43,621 nucleotides of DNA from Paenarthrobacter sp. Z7-10. GTDB taxonomy: Bacteria; Actinomycetota; Actinomycetes; Actinomycetales; Micrococcaceae. The notes beneath the pieces were generated by a model, which searched no databases, had not been told where the DNA came from, and saw nothing but the letters and a program-made list of their open reading frames with translations. Position 1 is the stretch's first letter. Each line of letters starts with the position of its first letter. The position numbers were made by a program, and so were the translations under genes. Positions 25,291 to 34,054 of this stretch are shown piece after piece. Where the stretch lies: NCBI RefSeq assembly GCF_026932795.1, contig NZ_JADPVH010000036.1, positions 1 through 43,621 on the forward strand, read 5' to 3'.

Positions 25291-25410
25291 CTTGGTGTCA
25301 GAGGGTTCTGGGAACTGACCAGCTTTGGCTCCGGGAGGGCGGTTGACGACGGCGTGTCCCAGGTTTTGCGGGCGTGTCGCCGGGGAAAGTGGTCAGTTCT
25401 CAGAGCCAGC
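25291..25410. repeat. long-stem hairpin repeat, copy 3
   Basis: Core of the unit without the right flank. Arms 25306-25321 and 25390-25405; its two substitutions relative to copy 2 leave G-T wobble pairs, so the stem is kept on the plus-strand transcript. Confidence 0.88.
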
Positions 25411-25421
25411 CCCGGCTAAAT

Positions 25422-25470
25422 GACTCTGCAATGGCTCCGCCCCGGCGTGGCGGAGCCGGGGCGGAGAGTC
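25422..25470 (-). terminator. GC-rich hairpin after allE
   Basis: Inner 9-bp stem GGCTCCGCC (25433-25441) with GGCGGAGCC (25449-25457), outer GACTCT/AGAGTC (25422-25427, 25465-25470). It lies 20 nt beyond the allE stop. No T-run follows on the minus strand. Confidence 0.6.
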
Positions 25471-25489
25471 TGTGGAACGGTCAGTACAC

Positions 25490-26302
25490 CTATGTCAGGC
25501 GGATCTGCCGGTTGACGTCCTTGTAGAGAAGGTAGCGGAACTTGCCGGGACCGCCGGCGTAGCAGGCCTGTGGGCAGAAGGCGCGCAGCCACATGAAGTC
25601 GCCCGCTTCCACCTCCACCCAGTCGTCGTTGAGCCGGTACACAGCCTTGCCCTCCAGCACAAAGATGCCATGCTCCATCACATGGGTTTCGGCAAAGGGG
25701 ATCACCGCGCCGGGTTCGAACGTCACGATGTTCACGTGCATGTCGTGAGCGAGGTCATTGGGGTCGACGAAGCGGGTGGTGGCCCACTTCCCATCGGTGC
25801 CCACCATCGCCGTGGGGGCGACGGCCGAATCGCTGGTAACGAAGGACTTGGCTGCATAGCCCTCAAGCGGCTCGTAGGCTTTGCGGACCCATTGAAAACT
25901 CGAGGCAGCGCCGCCGTCGTTCTGCACGGACCAGGAAGCGCCGGCCGCAACGTAGGCGTATCCGCCAGGCTCCAGCATGTGCGTTTCGCCGTCCAAAGTC
26001 AGCGTGAGCGTGCCCTTGGTCAGAAAGAGCACAGACTCCACGCCCGTTTCCGGCTCGGGCCGGGAACTGCCGCCGCCGGGGGCCACCTCCACAATGTACT
26101 GCGCGAAGGTGGTGGCAAAACCGGCGATGGGCCGGGCCAGGATCCAAGTCCGGGTGTTCTCCCATCCGGGCAGGTTGCTGGTGACGATGTCGCGCAGCAC
26201 GCCGCGGGGGATGACGGTGTAGGCCTCCTTCACCACCGCACGGTCGGTCAACAGGGTGGATTGGGAGGGCAGGCCGCCCTCGGGGGAGAAATATGTGCTC
26301 AT
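25490..26302 (-). CDS. allE: (S)-ureidoglycine aminohydrolase
   Basis: 270 residues, bicupin enzyme that releases ammonia from (S)-ureidoglycine to give (S)-ureidoglycolate. The manganese ligands of E. coli AllE/YlbA (Glu235, His237, His241, Gln275) correspond to Glu205, His207, His211 and Gln245 with identical spacing, in FAETHVMEHG and CPQACYAGG. The ATG overlaps the upstream aldolase-like gene stop as ATGA, so it is translated in the malate-synthase operon. Its substrate needs allantoate amidohydrolase, which is not in the window. Confidence 0.93.
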   Translation of the reverse strand: MSTYFSPEGGLPSQSTLLTDRAVVKEAYTVIPRGVLRDIVTSNLPGWENTRTWILARPIAGFATTFAQYIVEVAPGGGSSRPEPETGVESVLFLTKGTLTLTLDGETHMLEPGGYAYVAAGASWSVQNDGGAASSFQWVRKAYEPLEGYAAKSFVTSDSAVAPTAMVGTDGKWATTRFVDPNDLAHDMHVNIVTFEPGAVIPFAETHVMEHGIFVLEGKAVYRLNDDWVEVEAGDFMWLRAFCPQACYAGGPGKFRYLLYKDVNRQIRLT

Positions 26303-27582
26303 TTATGCGCTCCTGGGAGGGTGGTAGCCAGCCGCGGATGGGCCAGCCGGACAAGTTGGGCCTCGTCGACGCCGGTCAGTTGGGTGACCTCGTCGGCTCC
26401 GACGGCGCCGCAGAGCACGCCGCGGTAGATGAAGCTGGCCAGTGCGCGCGCTGTCGCCGGTTCGTCCATGATGCCGCCCTGGGTCTGCGCCACATAATTG
26501 CGCAGCCGCTGGGCCGCGGCCGGCAGTCCCTGCCGGTAGAAGGCATAGGTGGCGATGAATCGGGTGGGCAACTGGGCTGGGTGCATGTCCCAGCCCTGGT
26601 AGTAGCCGCGCTCCAGCGACCGCCGGACCAGCCGTCCGTGCAGCGCCCAAGCGGAGCGGATCTCCTCCGGGGTGCCGACGGGCTTGACGTTGGTGGAGCC
26701 GTCGGAGAGCCGAATGCCGGTGCCGGCCACCGCCAGCTGCATAATCTGCTTGGCCAAGTCGGCCGCCGGATGTTCCATCGACTGGTATTCCGCCGCGATC
26801 TGCAGCGAGGCACTGTAGTCGTAGGTGCCGTAGTGCAGGGCGCTGATCCGGCCGTCGGTGACATGCGGCAGTTGGGCCACGGGGGAACCGCCGCTGGATC
26901 CAAGGATCAGCTGCGGGGTCTCAACCTGGACCTCGAACCGAAGCCGGCCGGCGGCCAGGCCCAGGCCGGATTCGAGCCGGCCACAGGCATAGTCCATGGC
27001 CCTGACCTGGTCCACGGTGCTGACCTTGGGTAGCGTCAGCACCAGCCCCTCCGGAAGGTTTCCATTTCCGGCCAGACCTGCCATGAAGAGCTCCAGGGTC
27101 CGCAGGCCCCGCCGCCGGGTGGCCGCCTCAAAACACTTGAAGCGAATGCCGATGTACGGCGGTGCACTGCCCTCGGCCACGGCGCTGGAAACGGCATCGG
27201 CGGCGTGTTGGGCGTCCGCGTCCTCGGCCAGATCTCCCCGGTCCCCGTAGCCGTCCTCGAAGTCCAGCCGCAAATCCTCGATCGGTTCAATCTCCAGCTT
27301 GGCGGTGGCCTTGGCCGCCACCTCCGCCGCCAGCGCCCCATCGAGCCCGAGCAGATGGCACAGTTGTTCCATCCCACCCTCGGAGGCGACCACGTCCAGC
27401 GCCTGCGACCCCCAGTCCTGCGCCAGCGAGGGAGTGAACTGGTCGGCCGGGACATAGACGGTATGCACGGGCTGCCGGCTGCCGTCCTCGCCCGGATAGT
27501 TCTTTTCCAGCAGCCGGTCCGTGCCGGCGAGGTCCGCGTCCAGGCGTTCGTAGTCTTCCGGGCCAAAAATTGCCGTTGCCAT
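26299..27582 (-). CDS. DUF6986 / CitE-like HpcH-HpaI family aldolase-type protein
   Basis: 427 residues, TIM-barrel of the citrate-lyase-beta/HpcH-HpaI superfamily. Seen: LDFEDGYGDRG (metal-type Glu/Asp), GIRFKCFE, FEVQVETPQLIL (a conserved Glu-containing strand) and GWDMHPAQLPTR. The family is known in actinobacteria beside malate synthase, but the reaction is not established; CitE-like relatives act on malyl-CoA, citramalyl-CoA or related acids. It starts 3 nt after malate synthase and overlaps allE, so it is firmly part of the glyoxylate/ureide operon. Confidence 0.82.
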   Translation of the reverse strand: MATAIFGPEDYERLDADLAGTDRLLEKNYPGEDGSRQPVHTVYVPADQFTPSLAQDWGSQALDVVASEGGMEQLCHLLGLDGALAAEVAAKATAKLEIEPIEDLRLDFEDGYGDRGDLAEDADAQHAADAVSSAVAEGSAPPYIGIRFKCFEAATRRRGLRTLELFMAGLAGNGNLPEGLVLTLPKVSTVDQVRAMDYACGRLESGLGLAAGRLRFEVQVETPQLILGSSGGSPVAQLPHVTDGRISALHYGTYDYSASLQIAAEYQSMEHPAADLAKQIMQLAVAGTGIRLSDGSTNVKPVGTPEEIRSAWALHGRLVRRSLERGYYQGWDMHPAQLPTRFIATYAFYRQGLPAAAQRLRNYVAQTQGGIMDEPATARALASFIYRGVLCGAVGADEVTQLTGVDEAQLVRLAHPRLATTLPGAHK

Positions 27583-27585
27583 GCC

Positions 27586-29184
27586 TCAGCCCACCAGCTC
27601 GTAGGCGGGCGTGGTGAGGAAGTCCGTGTAATCCTCGGAAAGACAGATGTCGGCGATGAGGTCGCTGGCCGGCCGGTAGAACTTGTCGAACGCGTCCTGT
27701 CCCACCTCGGCGCGCAGCTTGTCCGTCTCCTCCGCCAGGATCCGGCGCACCAGCTCGCGGGTGACAGTGTTGACGGTGTCCGCCAGGGTGACCCGGTTGC
27801 GGATCTGCTGCCAGACCTGGGACCGGGAGATCTCCGCGGTGGCGGCGTCCTCCATCAGATTGTGGATGGCCACCGCACCATTGCCGGACAGCCACACCGC
27901 GGTGTAGGCAACGGCAACGTAGAGGTTTGCCCGCATGCCGGCCTCGGTCACCTCGCCCTGCGCGGAAGCGATGTCCAGCAGGTCGTCCGCCGTGACGGAA
28001 ACCTCCGGGCGCTGCTTGTCCAGCTGGTTGGGCCGCGTCCCCAGCACGGCGTCAAAGACTTCCTGGCAGACCGGCACCAGGTCCGGATGCGCCACCCAGG
28101 AGCCGTCGAAGCCGTCGTTCGCCTCCCGGGTCTTGTCCGCACGGACCTTCTCGAAGGCCTGTTGGGTGACCTCCGGCTCGCGCCGGTTCGGAATCACCGC
28201 GGCCATCCCACCCATCGCGAAGGCGCCGCGCGCGTGACAGGTTTTAACCAGCAGCTCGGTATAGGCGCGCATGAAAGGTGCGGTCATCGCCACGGAAGCG
28301 CGGTCAGGCAGAATGAAATCGGCGCCGGCATCGCGGAAGTACTTGACGATGCTGAACAGGTAGTCCCAGCGTCCGGCGTTCAGGCCGGAGGCGTGATCGC
28401 GCAGTTCAAAGAGGATTTCGTCCATCTCAAAGGCAGCCGGAATCGTTTCGATCAGCATGGTGGCGCGGACGCTGCCCTGCGGGACACCGAGGTAGTCCTG
28501 CGCAAAGACGAACACGTCGTTCCAGAGCCGGGCCTCCAGATAGCCTTCCATCTTGGGCAGGTAGTAGTAGGGTCCCTGTCCGTTGGCCAGCAGCGTCTTG
28601 GCGTTGTGGAAGAAGTGCAGGCCAAAGTCCACCAGCGCACCCGCCACTGGTTCGCCGTCGACCAGCAGGTGGCGTTCGGACATGTGCCAGCCGCGCGGGC
28701 GGGCGACGACGACGGCCAGCGGCGCGTCGGTGCGCAGCCGGTATTCCTTGCCCTCCTTGGAGGTGAAGGACAGCGTGCCGCGCCCGGCGTCGAGCAGGTT
28801 CAACTGTGCGTCGATCACATTGTGCCAGGTGGGCGTGCTGGCATCCTCAAGGTCAGCCAGCCAGACCTTGGCACCGGAGTTCAGGGCGTTGATGGCCATC
28901 TTGGCCGGGGACGCCGGTCCCGTCATCTCCACCCGGCGGTCCGCCAGCGCGGCGGGGGCGGGCGCAACCTGCCAGTCACCTTGGCGCACGTCCTTGGTCT
29001 GCGCCAAAAAGTCCAGCCGGCCGGTGCGGGCTACTTCCCCGCGCTTGGCCAGCCGGTCCGCCAGCCGCTCGGCGCGGGTCCGGGCAAAGCGCCGGTGCAG
29101 CGCCTCGATGAAGGCCAAGGCCTCCGGGGTCAGAATCTCCGCTGCCCGGTCGATGGGCTGCGGATCGGTCACTGAGAGGGCCAT
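27586..29184 (-). CDS. aceB: malate synthase A
   Basis: 532 residues, condenses glyoxylate with acetyl-CoA to malate. The A-type signature RDHASGLNAGRWDYLFS, the upstream MLIETIPAAFEMDEILFEL with the Mg-binding Glu, and PLAVVVARPRGWHM are all present; the length is that of isoform A, not the 720-residue G form. No isocitrate lyase is nearby. Instead the gene is followed by a CitE-like gene and allE, so here it probably takes glyoxylate from ureide breakdown. The ATG at 29184 has GAAAGAGAT upstream. Confidence 0.95.
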   Translation of the reverse strand: MALSVTDPQPIDRAAEILTPEALAFIEALHRRFARTRAERLADRLAKRGEVARTGRLDFLAQTKDVRQGDWQVAPAPAALADRRVEMTGPASPAKMAINALNSGAKVWLADLEDASTPTWHNVIDAQLNLLDAGRGTLSFTSKEGKEYRLRTDAPLAVVVARPRGWHMSERHLLVDGEPVAGALVDFGLHFFHNAKTLLANGQGPYYYLPKMEGYLEARLWNDVFVFAQDYLGVPQGSVRATMLIETIPAAFEMDEILFELRDHASGLNAGRWDYLFSIVKYFRDAGADFILPDRASVAMTAPFMRAYTELLVKTCHARGAFAMGGMAAVIPNRREPEVTQQAFEKVRADKTREANDGFDGSWVAHPDLVPVCQEVFDAVLGTRPNQLDKQRPEVSVTADDLLDIASAQGEVTEAGMRANLYVAVAYTAVWLSGNGAVAIHNLMEDAATAEISRSQVWQQIRNRVTLADTVNTVTRELVRRILAEETDKLRAEVGQDAFDKFYRPASDLIADICLSEDYTDFLTTPAYELVG

Positions 29185-29250
29185 GATGTGGATCTCTTTC
29201 CTGCTTGTGGGCTGGCTGCTGTCGGTTGGCGGTCCAGGCGGTCTGGCGGA

Positions 29251-30681
29251 CTAGGCGTTCTGAGGTTCCAGAACGGAGGCGGATTCCAAGGACGCGCCGT
29301 TCTCCTGTGCGGCGGCCACCACGGCTGCCGCGACGTCCGCGGCCACATGCGGGTCGAAAACGCTGGGGATGATGAAGCTGGCGTTCAGCTCATCGTCGGC
29401 AACACGGTTGGCGATGGCCTCCGCCGCTGCCACCAGCATATTGGGGGTGATGTCCGAGACTCCAGCGTCCAGCAGGCCGCGGAAGAAACCGGGGAACGCG
29501 AGCACATTGTTGATCTGGTTCGGGAAGTCGCTGCGTCCGGTGGCGACGACGGCGGCATACTTGGCGGCTATTACCGGATCCACCTCCGGGGTCGGGTTGG
29601 CCATCGCGAAGACGATCGAGTCCTTGGCCATGCTGGCCACCTGTGCTTCGCCGAGGACGTTGGGGCCCGATACGCCGATAAAGACGTCGGCCCCCGCCAC
29701 GGCGTCATGCAGGCTGCCGCTGAAGTTCTCCGGGTTGGTGTTCTCCGCCAGCCAGGTGCGGTGGGCATCGGTGTAGGTTTCATTCCTGTTGATGGCACCG
29801 TTGCGCCCGCAGGCGACGATGTTGGTGGCGCCCTGGGCCTTGAGCAGCTGGACAATGGCATTGCCGGCAGCACCGACACCAGCGACGACAATCTTGACTG
29901 AGCCAATGTTTTTTCCCACCACCCGCAGCGCGTTCGTCAGCGCGGCCAGGGTGACGATGGCGGTGCCGTGCTGGTCATCGTGGAAGACCGGGATGTCCAG
30001 TTCCGCGCGCAGCCGGCTCTCGATCTCGAAGCAGCGCGGAGCGGCGATGTCCTCCAGGTTCACGCCGCCGTAGACCGGCGCCAGCGCCTTGACGATCATG
30101 ATGATTTCCTCGGTGTCCTGAGTGTCCAGGCAGACCGGCCAGGCGTCCACATTGGCAAACTGCTTAAACAGGGCGGCCTTGCCCTCCATCACCGGCAGCG
30201 CGGCGGCGGGGCCAATATTGCCCAGGCCCAGTACGGCGGAGCCGTCCGTGACAACGGCGATGGTGTTGCGCTTGACCGTCAAGTTCCGGGCAGCCGCAGG
30301 GTCTTCCGCAATCGCCAGGCAGACGCGGGCGACCCCGGGAGTATACGCGCGGGAGAGGTCGTCGCGGTTGCGCAGCGCCACTTTGGGGACCACCTCGAGC
30401 TTGCCGCCCAGATGCATCAAAAAGGTGCGGTCCGAGACCTTGCGGACTGTGACGCCGTCGAGCGCGTCCAACGCATCCTTCACCCGCGCGGCGTGCGCAT
30501 CGTCGGTGGTGTTGCAGGTGACATCGACGACGATGGTCTCGTGATGCGACGAGGTGACATCCAAAGCCGTGATGGCCGCACCTGCCGCACCCACGGCGGC
30601 AGCCAGTTCGCTGGTGGCGCTGAAGCTGGACTGCGCCTCAACGCGCAGGGTGATCGAATTTCCGGGGCTGGGATTCGCCAT
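29251..30681 (-). CDS. NAD(P)-dependent malic enzyme with N-terminal ACT-like domain
   Basis: 476 residues. Residues 1-85 form an ACT-like regulatory domain (LRVEAQSSF...VVDVTC), common in actinobacterial malic enzymes. The catalytic part has [12 protein letters not shown], the [13 protein letters not shown] loop, [13 protein letters not shown] with the metal-binding acids, and a Rossmann GVGAAGNAI. It decarboxylates malate to pyruvate and would complete a glyoxylate to malate to pyruvate route with aceB. The ATG at 30681 has AGGAGG upstream. It is divergent from the IclR-type gene. Confidence 0.93.
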   Translation of the reverse strand: MANPSPGNSITLRVEAQSSFSATSELAAAVGAAGAAITALDVTSSHHETIVVDVTCNTTDDAHAARVKDALDALDGVTVRKVSDRTFLMHLGGKLEVVPKVALRNRDDLSRAYTPGVARVCLAIAEDPAAARNLTVKRNTIAVVTDGSAVLGLGNIGPAAALPVMEGKAALFKQFANVDAWPVCLDTQDTEEIIMIVKALAPVYGGVNLEDIAAPRCFEIESRLRAELDIPVFHDDQHGTAIVTLAALTNALRVVGKNIGSVKIVVAGVGAAGNAIVQLLKAQGATNIVACGRNGAINRNETYTDAHRTWLAENTNPENFSGSLHDAVAGADVFIGVSGPNVLGEAQVASMAKDSIVFAMANPTPEVDPVIAAKYAAVVATGRSDFPNQINNVLAFPGFFRGLLDAGVSDITPNMLVAAAEAIANRVADDELNASFIIPSVFDPHVAADVAAAVVAAAQENGASLESASVLEPQNA

Positions 30682-30735
30682 GGCAGTTCCTCCTGGTGCC
30701 GGCCAGCTGCCGGCTTATGTTCCTGCATCAATTGT

Positions 30736-30777
30736 TCTCGTATTATGGATATTATTATCTACGCAGTGGAAATACAA
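30736..30777 (-). promoter_or_regulatory. malic enzyme promoter with putative AllR/IclR operator (site B)
   Basis: Leftward, TTGTAT (30777-30772) and TAATAT (30754-30749) are 17 nt apart. The -10 overlaps ATCCATAATACGAGA (30750-30736), which matches site A at 11 of 15 positions; the 25-nt stretch including the -10 region matches at 18 positions. It lies between the malic enzyme gene and the regulator gene, so it may also serve autoregulation. Confidence 0.6.
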
Positions 30778-30940
30778 GACCATATGCCACTGGCTCCGCC
30801 CGGGCCGGCCGTCCCGGTGACGGACAGCGTGTCCCGGCGGCCGATGCCGCTGCGGTGTGCGGTATGTTGGAAGTTCATCGGCACTTTTTCACGATGTGGA
30901 TAAGAGTTGCCGGAAACCCAGGAATCAGGAGTGCGCAGAC

Positions 30941-31696
30941 ATGGCAGACAAACCATCCGGCGGCGTTCAGTCGGTCGAGCGTGTGTTTGAGCTGCTGGAA
31001 CTGATCACCGACGCCGGCGGTGAGGTCACGCTCAGCGAACTGTCGTCGTCGACCGATCTGCCGCTGCCCACTATCCACCGCCTGCTGCGCACGTTGGTGA
31101 CCATGGGCTACCTTCGCCAGCTGGCCAATCGTCGCTATGCCCTGGGGCCGCGGCTGATCCGCCTCGGTGAGGGCGCGAACAAGCAGCTCGGCGCGTTGGC
31201 CCGGCCGCAGCTCAAATCGTTGGTGGACACGCTGGGGGAGACCTCCAATATGGCCGTGCTGGATTCGGACATGGTGATCTATGTGGCCCAGGTGCCCTCA
31301 CCGCACTCGATGCGGATGTTCACCGAAGTGGGCAGGCACGCGCACACCCATGACACAGGCGTGGGCAAGGCGATCCTGGCCCAGCTCGACGACGACGTGG
31401 TGCGCGGCATCGTTTCGCGTGCCGGCATGCCCCGTCCCACCACGATGAGCATTGGCGACATCGATGCGCTGATCGCCGAGCTGGACCGGATCCGCGAGCG
31501 CGGCTATTCGATCGACGACGGCGAGCAGGAGATCGGCGTGCGCTGCTTCGCCATGGCCGTGCCGCGTGCTCCGACGCCTACGGCGATTTCCGTTTCCGGA
31601 CCCGTCTCCCGGGTCGATGATTCGTTTGCCCAGCGGGCTGTGCCGCTGCTGCAGCAGGCTGCCCGCGTCATCTCCGATGAGATGAACCGCAATTAG
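30941..31696 (+). CDS. allR: IclR-family transcriptional regulator (AllR-like)
   Basis: 251 residues. N-terminal winged helix (VQSVERVFELLELI, then LPLPTIHRLLRTLVTMGYL), C-terminal ligand-binding IclR domain with GVGKAILAQL, ERGYSIDDGEQEIGVRCFAMAVP and ISVSGPVSRV. In E. coli AllR this fold senses glyoxylate and represses allantoin and glyoxylate genes; here the gene sits amid the same functions, so glyoxylate or an ureide is a likely effector. The ATG at 30941 has GGAG 10 nt upstream. The symbol is by context and family resemblance. Confidence 0.85.
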   Translation: MADKPSGGVQSVERVFELLELITDAGGEVTLSELSSSTDLPLPTIHRLLRTLVTMGYLRQLANRRYALGPRLIRLGEGANKQLGALARPQLKSLVDTLGETSNMAVLDSDMVIYVAQVPSPHSMRMFTEVGRHAHTHDTGVGKAILAQLDDDVVRGIVSRAGMPRPTTMSIGDIDALIAELDRIRERGYSIDDGEQEIGVRCFAMAVPRAPTPTAISVSGPVSRVDDSFAQRAVPLLQQAARVISDEMNRN

Positions 31697-31967
31697 CTGA
31701 AACCTCCCGGGCGGCCTGTTCGGGCTGCCAACGGGAGAGAGCCGCGGCCAATCGGAAATTTTCACTTCCCGGAATAAACTTTCCACAAAACTGTTGCTTG
31801 GCTCACACGGCGGTGTTAGTGTCATTCCAGCCAATGGCGGGCAACCGACTCACGGAAGCTATCTACCAGGCGCAACTTAACCTTCACGCAACACTGCAGG
31901 TAAGGGTGCCGTCCCGTGATAGTCACGCCCGCATCCTCCCCGCAGCTTCAAAGCAAAGGGAGTCGCC
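31697..31967. promoter_or_regulatory. control region of the guanine deaminase operon, with operator-like site C
   Basis: A 271-nt intergenic region. At 31781-31795, TTCCACAAAACTGTT matches site A at 11 of 15 positions and has the same AT-rich left flank (AATAAACT). A possible promoter overlaps it: TTGCTT (31794-31799), 17 nt, TAGTGT (31817-31822). Just upstream, GGAA and TTCC half-sites (31754-31768) form another short inverted repeat. No gene is visible. Confidence 0.5.
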
Positions 31968-32453
31968 ATGAAATCCACCATCACCGGCCAGCTTCATCTG
32001 GCCCGGGCCGTTGAGCTGGCCTGCGCAAATGTCCACAACAGTGGCGGGCCCTTCGGCGCCGTCATAGTCACAGCGGACGGTCAGGTGTTCGACGGCGTCA
32101 ATCGCGTCACCGCGAGCAACGATCCGACCGCGCACGCCGAGGTCACGGCGATCCGCACGGCCTGCAGCCAGCTGGGCACCTTCGATCTGACGGGAGCCAC
32201 CCTCTACACCAGCTGCGAACCCTGCCCGATGTGCCTCGCCTCCGCACTCTGGGCCCGGGTGGAACACGTCTTTTATGCCGCCGACCGCCATGACGCCGCG
32301 CGGGCGGGGTTTGACGACGCGGTGTTCTACAACTACTTCGACACCCCGGTGGCGGAGCGGCCGATGCCGGTGCGCCAACTGGATCCGGAGACAGCGTTGG
32401 CCGTTGCACCTTTCGAGGCGTGGGCCACGCTCGAATCCCGGATCGCCTACTAG
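31968..32453 (+). CDS. guaD: guanine deaminase (cytidine-deaminase fold)
   Basis: 161 residues, nucleoside-deaminase fold. Zinc ligands His56 (HAE, with Glu58 as proton shuttle), Cys86 and Cys89 (EPCPMC). The Bacillus-type guanine deaminase features are the C-terminal extension with FDDAVFYNYF and a trailing helix. It converts guanine to xanthine, the substrate of the xanthine dehydrogenase encoded downstream. AGGGAG lies 7-8 nt before the ATG. First gene of the rightward operon, 14 nt before the permease. A broader nucleoside deaminase remains possible. Confidence 0.88.
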   Translation: MKSTITGQLHLARAVELACANVHNSGGPFGAVIVTADGQVFDGVNRVTASNDPTAHAEVTAIRTACSQLGTFDLTGATLYTSCEPCPMCLASALWARVEHVFYAADRHDAARAGFDDAVFYNYFDTPVAERPMPVRQLDPETALAVAPFEAWATLESRIAY

Positions 32454-32467
32454 GACCGGTGGCTGAG

Positions 32468-33976
32468 ATGACGCTGCTGGCTAAGCCCTTCGAAGAATCT
32501 GACGCTTCCGATCCGGTCCGCCGGACCTCCCGCCCCCGCGAACCCAAGACCTCCCGGCTGGACGCGTTCTTCAAGATCACCCACCGTGGTTCCACGCTGG
32601 CACGCGAAATGCGCGGCGGACTGGTGACCTTCTTCACGATGGCGTACATCGTCATTCTGAACCCTCTGATCCTCGGGGGCTTCAGTGCCACCTCCGCTCC
32701 GTTGGACGTGGCCGGAGGCTGGCTCCCCGCGGCTCAGGTGGGTGCCGTCACCGGCCTGACCGCCGGACTGATGACCATCATTTTCGGCTTGGTGGCCAAC
32801 CTTCCGTTCGGCCTGGCCGCCGGACTTGGCATTAACTCCTTCCTGGCGGTGTCAGTGATTCACGAAGTCAGCTGGGCCGAGGCCATGGGACTGGTTGTGA
32901 TCAACGGGCTGCTGATCGTGCTCTTCGGCATCACCGGGGCACGGACCGCTATCTTCCGGGCGGTTCCCCGCGAGCTCAAGGCCGCGATCACCGTCGGAAT
33001 CGGTCTGTTCATCGCCTTCATCGGCTTCGTGGACTCGGGATTCGTCCGTCCCACCAAGGGTGGCCCTCCCGTGCAGCTGGGTCAGGACGGTTCCATCAAC
33101 TCGGTGCCGACTCTGGTCTTCGTCATTGGGCTGCTGGCGATGGGGATCCTGGTGGCGCGTAAGGTCCAGGGCGGACTGCTGATCGGCATTGCCGCCACCA
33201 CTGTGCTGGCCGCCATTGTCGAGGCCACTATGCACATCGGTGCCGCGGGCGAGGCAAATCCCGGTGGCTGGCACTTGAACACTCCGGTGCTGTCCGGCCA
33301 GCTGGTCTCCATTCCGGATCTGGGGCTGGTGGGGCACTTCGACCTGTTCGGCGCCTTCGGCCGCGTGGGCGGGCTGGCCGCCACCATGCTGGTCTTCACG
33401 CTCGTGTTCACCAACTTCTTCGATGCCATGGGCACCATGACCGGTCTTGCCAAGAGCGCTGGCCTGACCCACAAGGACGGGACCTTTCCGCGGCTGAAGT
33501 CCGCGTTTATCGTGGAAGGTTTCGCCGCCGTCGCCGGCGGTGCCACCTCGGGTTCGTCCAATACCGTCGATGTGGACTCGGCTGCCGGGATCGGTGAAGG
33601 AGCGCGCACCGGCCTGGCCTCTGTGGTCACCGGCGTGCTGTTCCTGGGATCGATGTTCCTGACCCCGCTGACCAGCGTCGTTCCGCTGGAAGTGGCGGCT
33701 GCCGCCCTGGTGGTGGTGGGTGCGATGATGATGGCCCAGATCCGCGAGATTAAGTTCACCAAGTTCTCCGTGGCGCTGCCGGCCTTCCTGACCATCGTCA
33801 CCATGCCGCTGACATACTCCATAGCCAACGGCATCGGCGCCGGGTTCATCTCCTGGGCCATCATCGGCGCGGCTTCTGGCAGGGCCCGGAAGATCCACCC
33901 GCTGATGTGGGTGGTCGCGGCGGGCTTCCTGGTGTACTTTGCCCGTGGACCGCTGAGCGCCTGGATGGCAGGCTAG
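32468..33976 (+). CDS. NCS2-family purine permease (AzgA-like)
   Basis: 502 residues, about 12-14 membrane segments. Landmarks of the AzgA-like branch (guanine/hypoxanthine/adenine uptake): the first helix VTFFTMAYIVILNPLIL, GLGINSFLAVSV, TLVFTNFFDAMGTMTGL and the substrate-site loop SGSSNTVDVDSAAGIGEGARTGLASV. The ATG at 32468 lies 14 nt after guaD; no strong ribosome site is visible, so coupling is likely. Position between guaD and xdhC supports purine import. Confidence 0.92.
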   Translation: MTLLAKPFEESDASDPVRRTSRPREPKTSRLDAFFKITHRGSTLAREMRGGLVTFFTMAYIVILNPLILGGFSATSAPLDVAGGWLPAAQVGAVTGLTAGLMTIIFGLVANLPFGLAAGLGINSFLAVSVIHEVSWAEAMGLVVINGLLIVLFGITGARTAIFRAVPRELKAAITVGIGLFIAFIGFVDSGFVRPTKGGPPVQLGQDGSINSVPTLVFVIGLLAMGILVARKVQGGLLIGIAATTVLAAIVEATMHIGAAGEANPGGWHLNTPVLSGQLVSIPDLGLVGHFDLFGAFGRVGGLAATMLVFTLVFTNFFDAMGTMTGLAKSAGLTHKDGTFPRLKSAFIVEGFAAVAGGATSGSSNTVDVDSAAGIGEGARTGLASVVTGVLFLGSMFLTPLTSVVPLEVAAAALVVVGAMMMAQIREIKFTKFSVALPAFLTIVTMPLTYSIANGIGAGFISWAIIGAASGRARKIHPLMWVVAAGFLVYFARGPLSAWMAG

Positions 33977-34054
33977 CAGTCGGATGGCTGGCCGGTCCGG
34001 CGCGCCGTGGTTACACCGCAGCGTGCCGGACCGGGGCGAAGGAAGGGAAAACAA

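Noticed and set aside
24814-25410. CRISPR array
   Set aside because: Only three units of about 120-150 bp with long internal stems and irregular spacing; no cas gene and no short regular spacers.
31697-31967. Purine riboswitch ahead of guanine deaminase
   Set aside because: I could not find the conserved three-way junction elements; the region is better explained by an operator and promoter.
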